From Paralithodes platypus (lineage: Eukaryota; Arthropoda; Malacostraca; Decapoda; Lithodidae), in NCBI GenBank assembly GCA_032716605.1, contig CM064512.1, positions 31,115,827-31,179,826 on the forward strand: a stretch of DNA of 64,000 nt, in the 5' to 3' direction. The translations under genes and the position numbers were made by a program. This document shows positions 22,329-32,615 of the stretch, one piece after another (position 1 is the first letter of the stretch; every line of letters begins with the position of its first letter). The notes beneath the pieces were generated by a model that did no database searches, was not told the DNA's origin, and saw only the letters and a program-made list of their open reading frames with translations.

Positions 22329-23054
22329 TTATTTACACAAACTAAGCTATACAATCATAAACCTGCGAGAAAACGAACTAGGCTTAATCCTACTAGGCTA
22401 GGCCAATTATTCACTCATTACATACTAACCAGTTTAGTGCACGAGTACTTGCTAACATTATTAAATATATTGATGTAAACAGCTATGACACAACGATGGA
22501 GCATATCTTGTAATCGTCCATAGCTCGCCTCAAGCAATAAAGCTGTACCCTGCTCCAACTTTGTTTTGGTGTGACATTTAAATAAACCCCGCTGGTCGGC
22601 ATTCAATACTGGATATATAATTATGTTTGCTTAATGTTAATTTTGAAGTTGGGTGATGGTAGAAGTATTTAGTTCTAATAAAGTAATAAGACATATTATA
22701 TAGTATGATATTCTAGATAGTATTTTCGCATATTTATCTACCGAATGAACATCTATTATATAACCCTGAAAACGAAGTTTCGCGACCCAAATTTCGGAGA
22801 GTTCGACACAAATTTAATATTTCGTCCTTGCATGGAAGATCTGGCAGGCGATTTTCGGAGGTAAAAAAGTGTACTGTTTATAGCTCAAACATGTGTGTAA
22901 AGTACTCAGTGCTTCTGTTAATCACATATATATATCGTCTGTGCCCTATTCTACCTACAGATATCCGATATACAGGTTAGCAGTTACAAATATTACGTAA
23001 ACAAGCCGTTATATACCAGGGTACTTGTCACTCCTACTGAAAGTGGTTGCATAC
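22329..23054. other. Spacer between element A and the BEL element
   Basis: About 730 AT-rich bases with no recognised frame or repeat. The site was contiguous with the sequence left of 10660 before element A inserted. Confidence 0.5.
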
Positions 23055-23349
23055 TGTGGTATTCTATCAATGGAAGTTAAATATTACTAAGCTATAATGA
23101 ATAAAATCAAATCAATCTAAATGAAAACTACTCCATATCTAAATTGAATTCAATCTGAAACAAGCTAATTTATATCCAAAGGTCTCACATAATAATTTTA
23201 TATATAGGGTAAGGTTATAAGGGTTAATATTAGCCAGGAATTAACTCACCAATAGTTCCACGTGGCAATGAGGCAAGGGAGAACGTTTTACCCAATATGG
23301 CGGTGGACAATGGGGATCGAGACTTCGGTCCCGAGACACGAGTCAAGTT
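23055..23349 (-). repeat. BEL 3' LTR, outer part
   Basis: Starts TGTGGTATTCTATC and matches 38644-38940 nearly base for base, up to the AGTT where element B inserted. The rest of this LTR is at 31243-31550. Confidence 0.88.
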
Positions 23350-25147
23350 TGTGACGTTAACCACTCCGTTAGAACCGCATGGCTTGTCCTACAGTGACTC
23401 GCTAGGATCGCCAGGGCAGTGGATGGGGCTACAGTTTGTGTATTAGAGTGTGCTTTATTTCATATGAAAGCTCGTGTCATGGGCAGTCCAGAAAGGCTCT
23501 TTGTTTTCGCCCATGTCAAGGCTTTATATATTTAATTGTAAAGTATATATTTTATCATTAACTAGTAATGATAGGATCTGGGAGAGAGAGAGGGAGTAGA
23601 ACAGAGTGAGAGGGGGCGCGCAGTGTTTTTTGTCCCGCTCGGTGACGTCACGGCTGGCTGCCTCGCGGGGGTTGGTGGAGAGAGGCCCTTACCATGCTGT
23701 AAGCTTTGCTAGTGGTTAGATGACTTGTAACCGCTGTTTTCCCACGCGGCTCGAGCTAGTGCGAGTATATATATACAGTTCCTCGCCACTCTCTCCCTCA
23801 GATCTGGTTTCTAGAACACACCCATCTTTTTTCCCTTGCTATCTGTCCCCGCTCCGTACCTGAGAATCTTTTCCTCTGCCTATCTCTCTCATTTTCCATA
23901 TCCTTCACCACCTTTTATTAATATTATACCCCCTCTGGTTAACTCTGCAAAATCAGCTTCATGCTGGCCAGTTGTATTGTGTGTTAAGGTCTGATATAGC
24001 CTATGTATGTTAGTTGTTAAGATAAGTGGATCACGAAGCATTGGTTGGCATTTATATTGTTTAGTACTGCTTCCTTTAGTTATTAGTGTTCTGCTGGATT
24101 AGATAATGCTAGACTAGGAGTCTGATATTATAGGTATTGTTTCCTATGAGTGCTGGCTTCAGTTAAAAGCGGCACGACATTCCTGAGAACTGGAGTTGAT
24201 TGAGTAAATTCTAGTCTGTGTGCCATTGAGAGTAGAGCATGCACGAATGAGGGTTTTTTGCCTATACCATTCTGCACTGTTCTAGTCTCGATTGTTTGTC
24301 TTTGAGGTACGCCAGGAGAACGCTTAATACTTCGGTATTAAGGTTTCTCAAGAGAGCTACCCTTCATTATAACGTAATATTTGACGCACAGACTTGAGAT
24401 TTGCACTAGGCTATGCGGCATGCCATGCGCACCAGTATCTCGTATCATTGACTCTAGCTAGACTTTATCAATCATAGTAGACATTAAGTATATTAACCTA
24501 ATTACTCTTTTTATGCATACCCATTTATGATTACACAAGCATTTCGCAGCCTAGTTTGATGTATTGAGACACAAACGACTTAGGCTCTTTTTGTTGATAG
24601 GAATACTGCATTGTCATGGCGATTATTATTATTGTTGTAGTGTTTAGGATATTCTTGGCTCCGACGGCATTATATATTCTGCCTTTTTGTGTGCATAGCC
24701 TGCACGAGCATTGTTCCGCTGCCTGCCTTTTTGGGTTCCATTTCCGATACGAGCATCTTTATAGCATCTAACATTTAAAGAAGATTCCTTGTTAGTGTTG
24801 AAGGACTTTAGTGCACTTTCTTTCATGCAGGAGTGCCTGACAGTTATTGATTAAAGTAACGTAAGCTGTAACTTCTCTTACCACCTTAATTTGCATACCA
24901 TAACCAAGCACCTTCGGTTATAGGTAGTAATAGGCTGTTTTCACATAACATTAAGCCTAGAGTAGACGCACATTTATTGAGAGTTTGATAGCCTATTATT
25001 GCATATAGAACTCTGTAGAGTATTTGTGTTCTTTGTTCACTGGGAATATACATCAGAGGTTGGAGCTAGCGCTTTCCGTTGTAACATTTATGCCATTACT
25101 AGTCCAATGAATAAGAGCCCTGATATATTTGAACCCCAGTCGTAACA
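23350..25147 (+). repeat. 5' LTR of element B
   Basis: Runs TGTGACGTTAACC to CAGTCGTAACA, 1798 bp. It shares TGTGACG and CTCGCTAGGATCG with element A's LTR. Confidence 0.92.
23766..23804 (+). promoter_or_regulatory. Candidate core promoter in the B LTR
   Basis: TATATATATA at 23766-23775 is followed about 30 bases downstream by an initiator-like CCTCAGATCT near 23796. The same block occurs in the 3' LTR at about 29850. It is the only clear TATA-Inr spacing in this LTR, but no start site is demonstrated. Confidence 0.4.
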
Positions 25148-25149
25148 AA

Positions 25150-25162
25150 TGGCGACCTTACC
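25150..25162 (+). promoter_or_regulatory. Primer-binding site of element B
   Basis: TGGCGACCTTACC lies two bases after the LTR. It differs by one base from the site in element C. Confidence 0.75.
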
Positions 25163-25367
25163 TAGGATTTGGTGAACCTACATTTATTAAGCAGGGAACA
25201 TTTGTTGTTTTGGGGAATATTTTGCGGGGATCAGCAAGAATATATTTTTTTTTTGCAACATAGTATAGCCCTTGAGTATTTCCGAGAATTTGTGTGTGTA
25301 TATTGAGGTATAAGAGTTTGGGGTGCTTCTTTTCTGAATATTGTGGTGAGAAATTTTTGTGAGCATC

Positions 25368-28300
25368 ATGTCTTATACCGGATCAGAGGAGAATGGAGAC
25401 ACAGTACGTAATGTCGAAACTGAGGAACAGCAGCATGATGAAAGGGTTAATCGGGTGAACTGTGAGGAGGATGCTAGGATATTTTTGCAATGGCCTGTTA
25501 CTGCCGAGCGGTTGGAGGGTATGGATCGGTACGGTCTTCAATGCCTGGCCACAGCTATCGGTCATGCGGTTACTAGCAGCATGACCAAGGATAACTTGAT
25601 AACGTGTGTACTGGGCAGGGTGACTGGTGAGCGAGATGGGTTGAGTGCTCAGAGCCCTTCGGCCATGCTTCCCCTACACTCGACTCCCAGCCATCCCAGT
25701 AGTTTGCCGACCCCGGGTACGCTTCCACAGGTGGGTGGTGACTGGCAGGGTTGGTTGCCCCTGGGGGGACCACCGGTAATTTCAAACATTGTAGTACCTT
25801 CACCTCCTCAAGGGTTAACTCCAGAATTATTACTTCAGCTCGAATTAGCTAAGATCGAAGAGAGAAAATGTCAGCTTCAACAGCAACAAAGGGCATGTGA
25901 GCTTCAGCAGCAATTAGAATTAGCCAAGATAGAAGAGAGAAAAACTATCAGTCATGAACACATAGAGCTAGCAAAAATCCAAGCGGATTTAGAGTCGACT
26001 AGGTACTCTGCCGACATGGACGTAGAGAAGTCGCGAGTAGAGACAACGGGACAGCGACTTGGGGCTGGTAACCGTGTTCATGAGCAGTCTCTCTCGCACT
26101 TATTGAAACTGGTTCCGGTGTTTGATGAGAGTGGTGTAACAGAATTTTTCACACGCTTTGAGAAGAAGTGCCAGGAACACCAGTGGCCAGAGAATAAATG
26201 GGCAGCACTTGTATCCTCTAGATTAATAGGCAAGGGTCTTAAAGCCTACGATGCGTTACCTTTGGAGTCGTGTATTGTGTATGAGGATCTCAAGGAGGCT
26301 GTCCTGAGGGCTTACGAATTGCAACCAGAAACGTACCGTTTGAAGTTCCGGGGTGTAACTAAGGGAAGAGATAGCACCTTTTTGGAACACGCCCGGGACT
26401 TGTCCGATGCTATGGGGAACTGGCTCCGATCTGAGAAGGTAACAACGTTTGATGGAGTTAAGCAGTTAATGATGTTGGAGCAGTTCTTTAAGAGCACGGG
26501 CAGTGATCTAACTTTGAACTTAAAGGAGAAAAACCCAAGAACTCTAGTAGAAGCAGCAGAAATGGCTGATCTACGGCTGTCGTTGATTCGGGGTTGCGGG
26601 TCCCCACAGAAGTACGATGCAAGTGCTAGGGACCGTTATCCTCCCCCTCCCCGTAGCAATGACACATTTAAACCAAAGAGCAATGAAACTAAAACTGAAG
26701 CCAAACCTACCACCACACCGTATGTGAAAAGTCAGGGGCCTTTTACATCACAGTATAAGCCGAAACCGAAATTTATGTGTTTTAGGTGCCACCAGGAGGG
26801 TCATAAGGCAAATGAGTGCCCTAGTCGACCTCCTCCGGCAGCTGTGTCTTTTGCTCACGGCATTGGAGTGTTCAAGAGGACATCGGAGTTTGTTAGAGGC
26901 ATTTCTTCCGAGGTAAATACACTGCCAGTGCAGAAGGATCCGGAAGGCTTATTCCCTGTCCGTGATGCCTTTAGTGACCACAGGGGACTCGGTTGTGTGG
27001 AGTGGGGGGGTAGAAGACATGAGGTGAGAATTTTGCGTGACACTGGGGCATCGCAAACACTGTTGAGAAATTTCACTGGTAAACCTGTCAATACGGCGCG
27101 GGTGGTTGTGGTTCAGGGAGTTAATGCGACAAGGTCATACCCACTTGTAAGAATGAAGGTGGAAGTTGATGGTGTGACTCGTGACCTGGATGTAGGAATT
27201 GTGGAGAAGTTACCTGTTGGGGGCGTCGACCTCCTTCTTGGCAACGACTTTGCGGGGCCTACTTCTAAGGCTCCACCCTTAGTCGTTGTCGAGAAGCCGG
27301 CCGACTTGAGTAGGGAGGAGCAGGAGTGGGTTGGGAAGTGTCCGGGGCAGCCTATGGAGTGTGTTGTCACCGGAGATTCTGCATCCAGGGAGTCACATTC
27401 TGGTCAACAATCTTTAGATCAGCGGAGGAAGGGTACCGAGAAGGGGTTGAAAGTTGATGCGGTTGAGAGTTTAGTGTCAACGGACCTTCTCGGGGACTCA
27501 TTATTAGGACCACATATTGAGTCTGAAGAAGACCCAGTAACTGTTGTGGAAAAGGCAGAGGATGGGCTTAAAAAAACGAAAGAATTGAAGGAGGACAGTG
27601 ATGCACAGTCGGGAGATGTAGCAACAAGGTACCCTGACGCGTACCCTATGAGAAATGGGTCGGCGAAGACGGTGGTCCGAAGCTTGCTAGTGTATTTTTC
27701 CCGGTATGGTTACCCGCAGGGGATTCAGTCAGTCCGGGGACCCAACTTCACTTCTAGCCTCTTTGTACAAGCAATGCCGCAGCATGGGATTGTTGGGGTT
27801 GTGTCATCTGCATATCATCCGGAGAGCCAGGGTGTGTTAGAGCGATGGCACTCAGCCTTGAAATCTGTGCTTCGTTGTTGTTGCTTTGAGAGTGGGAGGG
27901 ATTGGGATCTTGGCCTGCCATGTGTTTTGTTTGCTGTGTGGGAGGTACCTGGGGAGAGTTTGGGATTCAGCCCTAATGAGCTCGTCTTTGGACACCGTGT
28001 CAGAGGGCCTCTCCATATGGTTGAAGAAGTATGGGAGGGCGCAGAAAAACCTTGTTCTATGCTCAAGTGTGTCCTCAACAGTCGAGAACGGATGTTGCGC
28101 AGTCTGGAGTTGGCTGGCCGTAATTTGACTAGCTCTCAGGCCCTCAGGAAGGACAGGTACGACCTCAAGGTTGAACTCAGGGAGTTTCACGTGGGTCAGG
28201 AGGTGTTGATTCTACTGCCCCTTGTAGGTCACCCCTTATCCGCGAAGTACGCTGGTCCTTATAGGGTGGTGGAGGAGCTATCGGACCTGGTTTACTTGGT

Positions 28301-28955
28301 AGCCACTCCAGACAGACGGAAGCGCAATCAGTTATGTCATGATAATCCCGTGAAGGAGTATGGGAGGCACCCCCCTGAGCCTCTCACTGTGCCTGTGATG
28401 ACGTTTAGCAGTGAAGGTGGAGAAGGAGAACGGGACAGTCAAGCTCAGGTGGAGGATAACTGGAAGGATAAGAAGTTCAAATGGGCGCCTGAGTGTGAGA
28501 AGGTGTTTAGGGAAGTAAAACACCTATTGTGCACTCACCCGATCCTCAGGGCCCCTGACTTTAGCCTACCTTTCCAACTAGCAACGGAGGCTAGTGGTGT
28601 GGGGGCTGGTGCCGTCCTTGTGGGAAAGGACGATGATGGGCTGGAGCATCCTGTTAGTTTCTGCTCGGAGAAGTACAATTCGGCCCAGGGTAGCTGCTCT
28701 GTTGTCAAGGAGGAGCTGCTGGCGGTTGTACTTGCTCTGAGGCATTTCGAGGTCTGTGTTCCAGCCTATGGTCCGGTCGTTGTAGTTTACCCAGATCATC
28801 ACCCTCTCAAGTTCTTGGACCAGTTTCACAATCGGAATATGAGGCTGACCAGGTGGTCACTAAGGTTATTGGTATATAACCTGGACATACGCCATATTGC
28901 CGGTTGTGACTACGTGGTTGCAGATGGTCGTTCAAGGGTATATGATCCTGGGTAG
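25368..28955 (+). CDS. Element B polyprotein: Gag, protease, partial integrase, RNase H (RT deleted)
   Basis: The ATG at 25368 is preferred over an upstream GTG at 25359. The 1195-residue frame ends at TAG 28953-28955. Visible in order: Gag with a Q/E-rich coiled coil (about residues 155-210), the capsid-like FTRFEKKCQEHQWPENKWAAL, the knuckle CFRCHQEGHKANEC, and protease RDTGASQTL with GVDLLLGNDF. Next come an integrase remnant lacking the HHCC module and the first catalytic D, a GPY/F-type tail (LSAKYAGPYRVV), and RNase H (HPILRAPDF onward). The second integrase D is lost (SVRGPNF where A and C have SDQGSNF), the final E region is present, and the RNase H LATDASG reads LATEASG. The polymerase domain is absent. 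Gag and protease look intact, so it could supply or use particles; that is inference. Confidence 0.85.
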   Translation: MSYTGSEENGDTVRNVETEEQQHDERVNRVNCEEDARIFLQWPVTAERLEGMDRYGLQCLATAIGHAVTSSMTKDNLITCVLGRVTGERDGLSAQSPSAMLPLHSTPSHPSSLPTPGTLPQVGGDWQGWLPLGGPPVISNIVVPSPPQGLTPELLLQLELAKIEERKCQLQQQQRACELQQQLELAKIEERKTISHEHIELAKIQADLESTRYSADMDVEKSRVETTGQRLGAGNRVHEQSLSHLLKLVPVFDESGVTEFFTRFEKKCQEHQWPENKWAALVSSRLIGKGLKAYDALPLESCIVYEDLKEAVLRAYELQPETYRLKFRGVTKGRDSTFLEHARDLSDAMGNWLRSEKVTTFDGVKQLMMLEQFFKSTGSDLTLNLKEKNPRTLVEAAEMADLRLSLIRGCGSPQKYDASARDRYPPPPRSNDTFKPKSNETKTEAKPTTTPYVKSQGPFTSQYKPKPKFMCFRCHQEGHKANECPSRPPPAAVSFAHGIGVFKRTSEFVRGISSEVNTLPVQKDPEGLFPVRDAFSDHRGLGCVEWGGRRHEVRILRDTGASQTLLRNFTGKPVNTARVVVVQGVNATRSYPLVRMKVEVDGVTRDLDVGIVEKLPVGGVDLLLGNDFAGPTSKAPPLVVVEKPADLSREEQEWVGKCPGQPMECVVTGDSASRESHSGQQSLDQRRKGTEKGLKVDAVESLVSTDLLGDSLLGPHIESEEDPVTVVEKAEDGLKKTKELKEDSDAQSGDVATRYPDAYPMRNGSAKTVVRSLLVYFSRYGYPQGIQSVRGPNFTSSLFVQAMPQHGIVGVVSSAYHPESQGVLERWHSALKSVLRCCCFESGRDWDLGLPCVLFAVWEVPGESLGFSPNELVFGHRVRGPLHMVEEVWEGAEKPCSMLKCVLNSRERMLRSLELAGRNLTSSQALRKDRYDLKVELREFHVGQEVLILLPLVGHPLSAKYAGPYRVVEELSDLVYLVATPDRRKRNQLCHDNPVKEYGRHPPEPLTVPVMTFSSEGGEGERDSQAQVEDNWKDKKFKWAPECEKVFREVKHLLCTHPILRAPDFSLPFQLATEASGVGAGAVLVGKDDDGLEHPVSFCSEKYNSAQGSCSVVKEELLAVVLALRHFEVCVPAYGPVVVVYPDHHPLKFLDQFHNRNMRLTRWSLRLLVYNLDIRHIAGCDYVVADGRSRVYDPG

Positions 28956-29088
28956 ATTGACACACGGGTAGCCTCCTGCTTTAGTTTGAATAGTATTTTG
29001 CGCTTGGTGCTTGTTGGCTCGCGGTTGTAGCCGAGCGTATTGGGTCGTAAAGTAGGAGTTGAGCGTTTGGTATAGAAGAAAAAACTAG

Positions 29089-29163
29089 GCTTGCCCCTAT
29101 AGTGCAGCCGAAATAAACAAATTATAAACATAAAAAAAATCAAATAAAAACTCTTTCTTTGAT
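29089..29163 (+). promoter_or_regulatory. Conserved 3' noncoding block of element B
   Basis: TAGTGCAGCCG, an A-rich spacer, then AATAAAAACTCTTTC. It is shared with A (12804-12874) and C (58385-58446). Confidence 0.5.
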
Positions 29164-29420
29164 AGTTGAATTTTTTTAGTATGTTATAGCAGTAATTCTG
29201 AGTTGCACTCCTCTCAGAATGCTGGGCTAGAGAAGCTCGCTCTTGAGGAGCATAACTACATATAATTTAACCTATGGTGTTGGGGAGGGTTATAATTTTG
29301 AAAAATGTTTTGTTGAAGAACTGTGCCAGATATTTTACTGCCGCTGGGTGATGGGAAGTGGAGATATAGCATGGGTTATAACCATCAGATTTTTGTGAGC
29401 CTTGGGGCCTCTGAGAAAAA

Positions 29421-29433
29421 TCTTGGGGGGGGG
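29421..29433 (+). promoter_or_regulatory. Polypurine tract of element B
   Basis: TCTT followed by an extended G run directly precedes GTGACGTTAACC. The first T of the expected TGTGACG is replaced by G, lengthening the run compared with A and C. Confidence 0.75.
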
Positions 29434-31242
29434 GGTGACGTTAACCACTCCGTTAGAACCGCATGGCTTGTCCTACAGTGACTCGCTAGGATCGCCAGGG
29501 CAGTGGATGGGGCTACAGTTTGTGTATTAGAGTGTGCTTTATTTCATATGAAAGCTCGTGTCATGGGCAGTCCAGAAAGGCTCTTTGTTTTCGCCCATGT
29601 CAAGGCTTTATATATTTAATTGTAAAGTATATATTTTATCATTAACTAGTAATGATAGGATCTGGGAGAGAGAGAGAGGGAGTAGAACAGAGTGAGAGGG
29701 GGCGCGCAGTGTTTTTTGTCCCGCTCGGTGACGTCACGGCTGGCTGCCTCGCGGGGGTTGGTGGAGAGAGGCCCTTACCATGCTGTAAGCTTTGCTAGTG
29801 GTTAGGTGACTTGTAACCACTGTTTTCCCACGCGGCTCGAGCTAGTGCGAGTATATATATACAGTTCCTCGCCACTCTCTCCCTCAGATCTGGTTTCTAG
29901 AACACACCCATCTTTTTTCCCTTGCTATCTGTCCACGCTCCGTACCTGAGAATCTTTTCCTCTGCCTATCTCTCTCATTTTCCATATCCTTCACCACCTT
30001 TTATTAATATTATACCCCCTCTGGTTAACTCTGCAAAATCAGCTTCATGCTGGCCAGTTGTATTGTGTGTTAAGGTCTGATATAGCCTATGTATGTTAGT
30101 TGTTAAGATAAGTGGATCACGAAGCATTGGTTGGCATTTATATTGTTTAGTACTGCTTCCTTTAGTTATTAGTGTTCTGCAGGATTAGATAATGCTAGAC
30201 TAGGAGTCTGATATTATAGGTATTGTTTCCTATGAGTGCTGGCTTCAGTTAAAAGCGGCACGACATACCTGAGAACTGGAGTTGATTGAGTAAATTCTAG
30301 TCTGTGTGCCATTGAGAGTAGAGCATGCACGAATGAGGGTTTTTTGCCTATACCATTCTGCACTGTTCTAGTCTCGATTGTTTGTCTTTGAGGTACGCCA
30401 GGAGAACGCTTAATACTTCGGTATTAAGGTTTCTCAAGAGAGCTACCCTTCATTATAACGTAATATTTGACGCACAGACTTGAGATTTGCACTAGGCTAT
30501 GCGGCATGCCATGCGCACCAGTATCTCGTATCATTGACTCTAGCTAGACTTTATCAATCATAGTAGACATTAAGTATATTAACCTAATTACTCTTTTTAT
30601 GCATACCCATTTATGATTACACAAGCATTTCGCAGCCTAGTTTGATGTATTGAGACACAAACGACTTAGGCTCTTTTTGTTGATAGGAATACTGCATTGT
30701 CGTGGCGATTATTATTATTGTTGTAGTGTTTAGGATATTCTTGGCTCCGACGGCATTATATATTCTGCCTTTTTGTGTGCATAGCCTGCACGAGCATTGT
30801 TCCGCTGCCTGCCTTTTTGGGTTCCATTTCCGATACGAGCATCTTTATAGCATCTAACATTTAAAGAAGATTCCTTGTTAGTGTTGAAGGAGGACTTTAG
30901 TGCACTTTCTTTCATGCAGGAGTGCCTGACAGTTATTGATTAAAGTAACGTAAGCTGTAACTTCTCTTACCACCTTACTTTGCATACCATAACCAAGCAC
31001 CTTCGGTTATAGGTAGTAATAGGCTGTTTTCACATAACATTAAGCCTAGAGTAGACGCACATTTATTGAGAGTTTGATAGCCTATTATTGCATATAGAAC
31101 TCTGTAGAGTATTTGTGTTCTTTGTTCACTGGGAGTAGCTGTGTGTATCAGAGGTTGGAGCTAGCGCTTTCCGTTGTAACATTTATGCCATTACTAGTCC
31201 AATGAATAAGAGCCCTGATATATTTGAACCCCAGTCGTAACA
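29434..31242 (+). repeat. 3' LTR of element B
   Basis: 1809-bp partner of 23350-25147. A small duplication near 31135 (GTAGCTGTGTGTATCAG against a shorter 5' version) is the largest difference. Confidence 0.92.
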
Positions 31243-31550
31243 AGTTAAAGAAAGAATAAATGATTACATGGGAATGGACATGATTATTATGCTTATCTGT
31301 CAGTCAGTCATGGTGTCGATGAGAGCGTCGTGATGGTGTAGCTGTGTGTATTGCTGCATGTGTATTGTGATTAGAGGCACAAAAGCACGATCAACTGAGG
31401 GCGGAAAATTAGATGTTACCTGGTTGGTGTTCGTGAAGGCTCTGGTGTTCCTCAAAGGCACACCTTGCTGCCTTGGCAAAACGCCACACACATAGACAGA
31501 GACATACGAGATCACAAAAGAGTCATATTCTATCGTATTTATATGATACA
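31243..31550 (-). repeat. BEL 3' LTR, inner part
   Basis: Continues the 38940-39438 sequence from AGTTAAAGAAAG to ATACA at 31550. It lacks about 195 bases that the 5' LTR has after ACGCCA. The minus-strand GTGGGGGCG next to it (31551-31560) is a polypurine tract. Confidence 0.85.
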
Positions 31551-31604
31551 CGCCCCCACAAAAAAAGACCTGAACCCCACCTTAAACCTAAAGTTGCCCA
31601 GAGG

Positions 31605-32615
31605 CTATCTTCTGACGCCACAAGTCGACGGCGCCAGCAGCAGCGCGTCTGGGACGCATCCCGGTCCAAGAATGATCACTATCAGTAAGAGGTGAGGCGT
31701 TCCTTTGAGAATCCCCGGACCCAGCAATAACAGGTGGAGCACAGATTGCAATGCGGAATCGAGCTCCAAAGCGTACAAACGTGCGATAGGACGAACTGGA
31801 GTTCCAGTGGCTGTCTTCAATAGCGCCACCCGCTCTACAGAGTCTGCCCCCTTGTATACCTCCAACACGCGGCCTAATTTCCAGTATAAACGAGGACTAT
31901 CTTCTTTAATTAAAACAACTTCACCAACTATAGGTGCCGTTGGTCTACCAGAGGGAGTAACACTTCTTTCCCTCAATGCTAGCAGATATTCACTAATCCA
32001 CCGTTTCCTAAAATCCTCGATTATCCTGGATATATACTGGTATCTCTTAGACACCGCTACCTCAGAGTACAACGAGGGATCCTCTAACTCTACTATGGAC
32101 TGAAAATCAGATGGAAACGCAGTCAATGATTTTCCATATAGCAAGTGAGCTGGCGTTAATGGTAGTGGTTCTTGCAGGTCGGTGTACACATATGTAAGCG
32201 GGCGATCATTTACGACTGCCTCTATCTCTGTGAGGACTGTCGTCAACTCGCTCTTCTTTAATAGAGCACGTCCTACTACCGCTCTGAGTCCTGACTTTAC
32301 TATGCCGACACACCGTTCCCACATTCCACCAAACCAAGGTGCCTTAACTGGAATGAACCTCCATTCGCACTTCTTCTCTCCCAAAAAAGTGATGATAGTC
32401 GGATCACTACTTATATCCTTTAGATATTTTGATGCTTGGACATAAGTGGGAGCATTGTCGCTAAGAATGAGTTGAGGGAATGAACGACGAGCACAAAACC
32501 GTCTAAACGCCAGCATAAATTCTTCGCTAGACATATTATCACATAGTTCTAGGTGTACCGCTCGAGATGTTGCACAGGTAAACAATAATATATAAACCTT
32601 CTCATGCTCCCTCGT
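31605..32615 (-). pseudogene. BEL integrase core and C-terminal tail
   Basis: The minus-strand reading resumes after the LINE insertion with VYILLFTCATSRAVHLELCD, then LILSDNAPTYVQASKYLKDI (second catalytic D) and KAPWFGGMWERCVGIVK (catalytic E). The DUF5641-like tail contains VGEVVLIKEDSPRLYWKLG and PVRPIARLYALEL. The first D and the zinc module lie on the other side of the insertion, at 34030-34688. Without the insertion the two parts are in register. Confidence 0.85.

Larger units (their letters stand above)
23350..31242 (+). mobile_element. LTR retrotransposon B, internally deleted relative of A and C
   Basis: LTRs are at 23350-25147 and 29434-31242, with a 4-bp TSD AGTT (23346-23349 and 31243-31246). 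It lies within the BEL 3' LTR. The LTRs differ at about a dozen positions plus a few indels, so insertion is recent. The interior carries one open frame of 1195 codons from the ATG. Compared with C it lacks about 405 bases of integrase and 967 bases of RT, both multiples of three or nearly so and frame-neutral. Adding these back gives about 9.3 kb, close to A and C. It is a non-autonomous derivative by inference. Confidence 0.9.

Noticed and set aside
28956..29420. Envelope gene in element B
   Set aside because: The short space between RNase H and the polypurine tract holds no long frame, signal peptide or transmembrane segment. The same is true in A and C.
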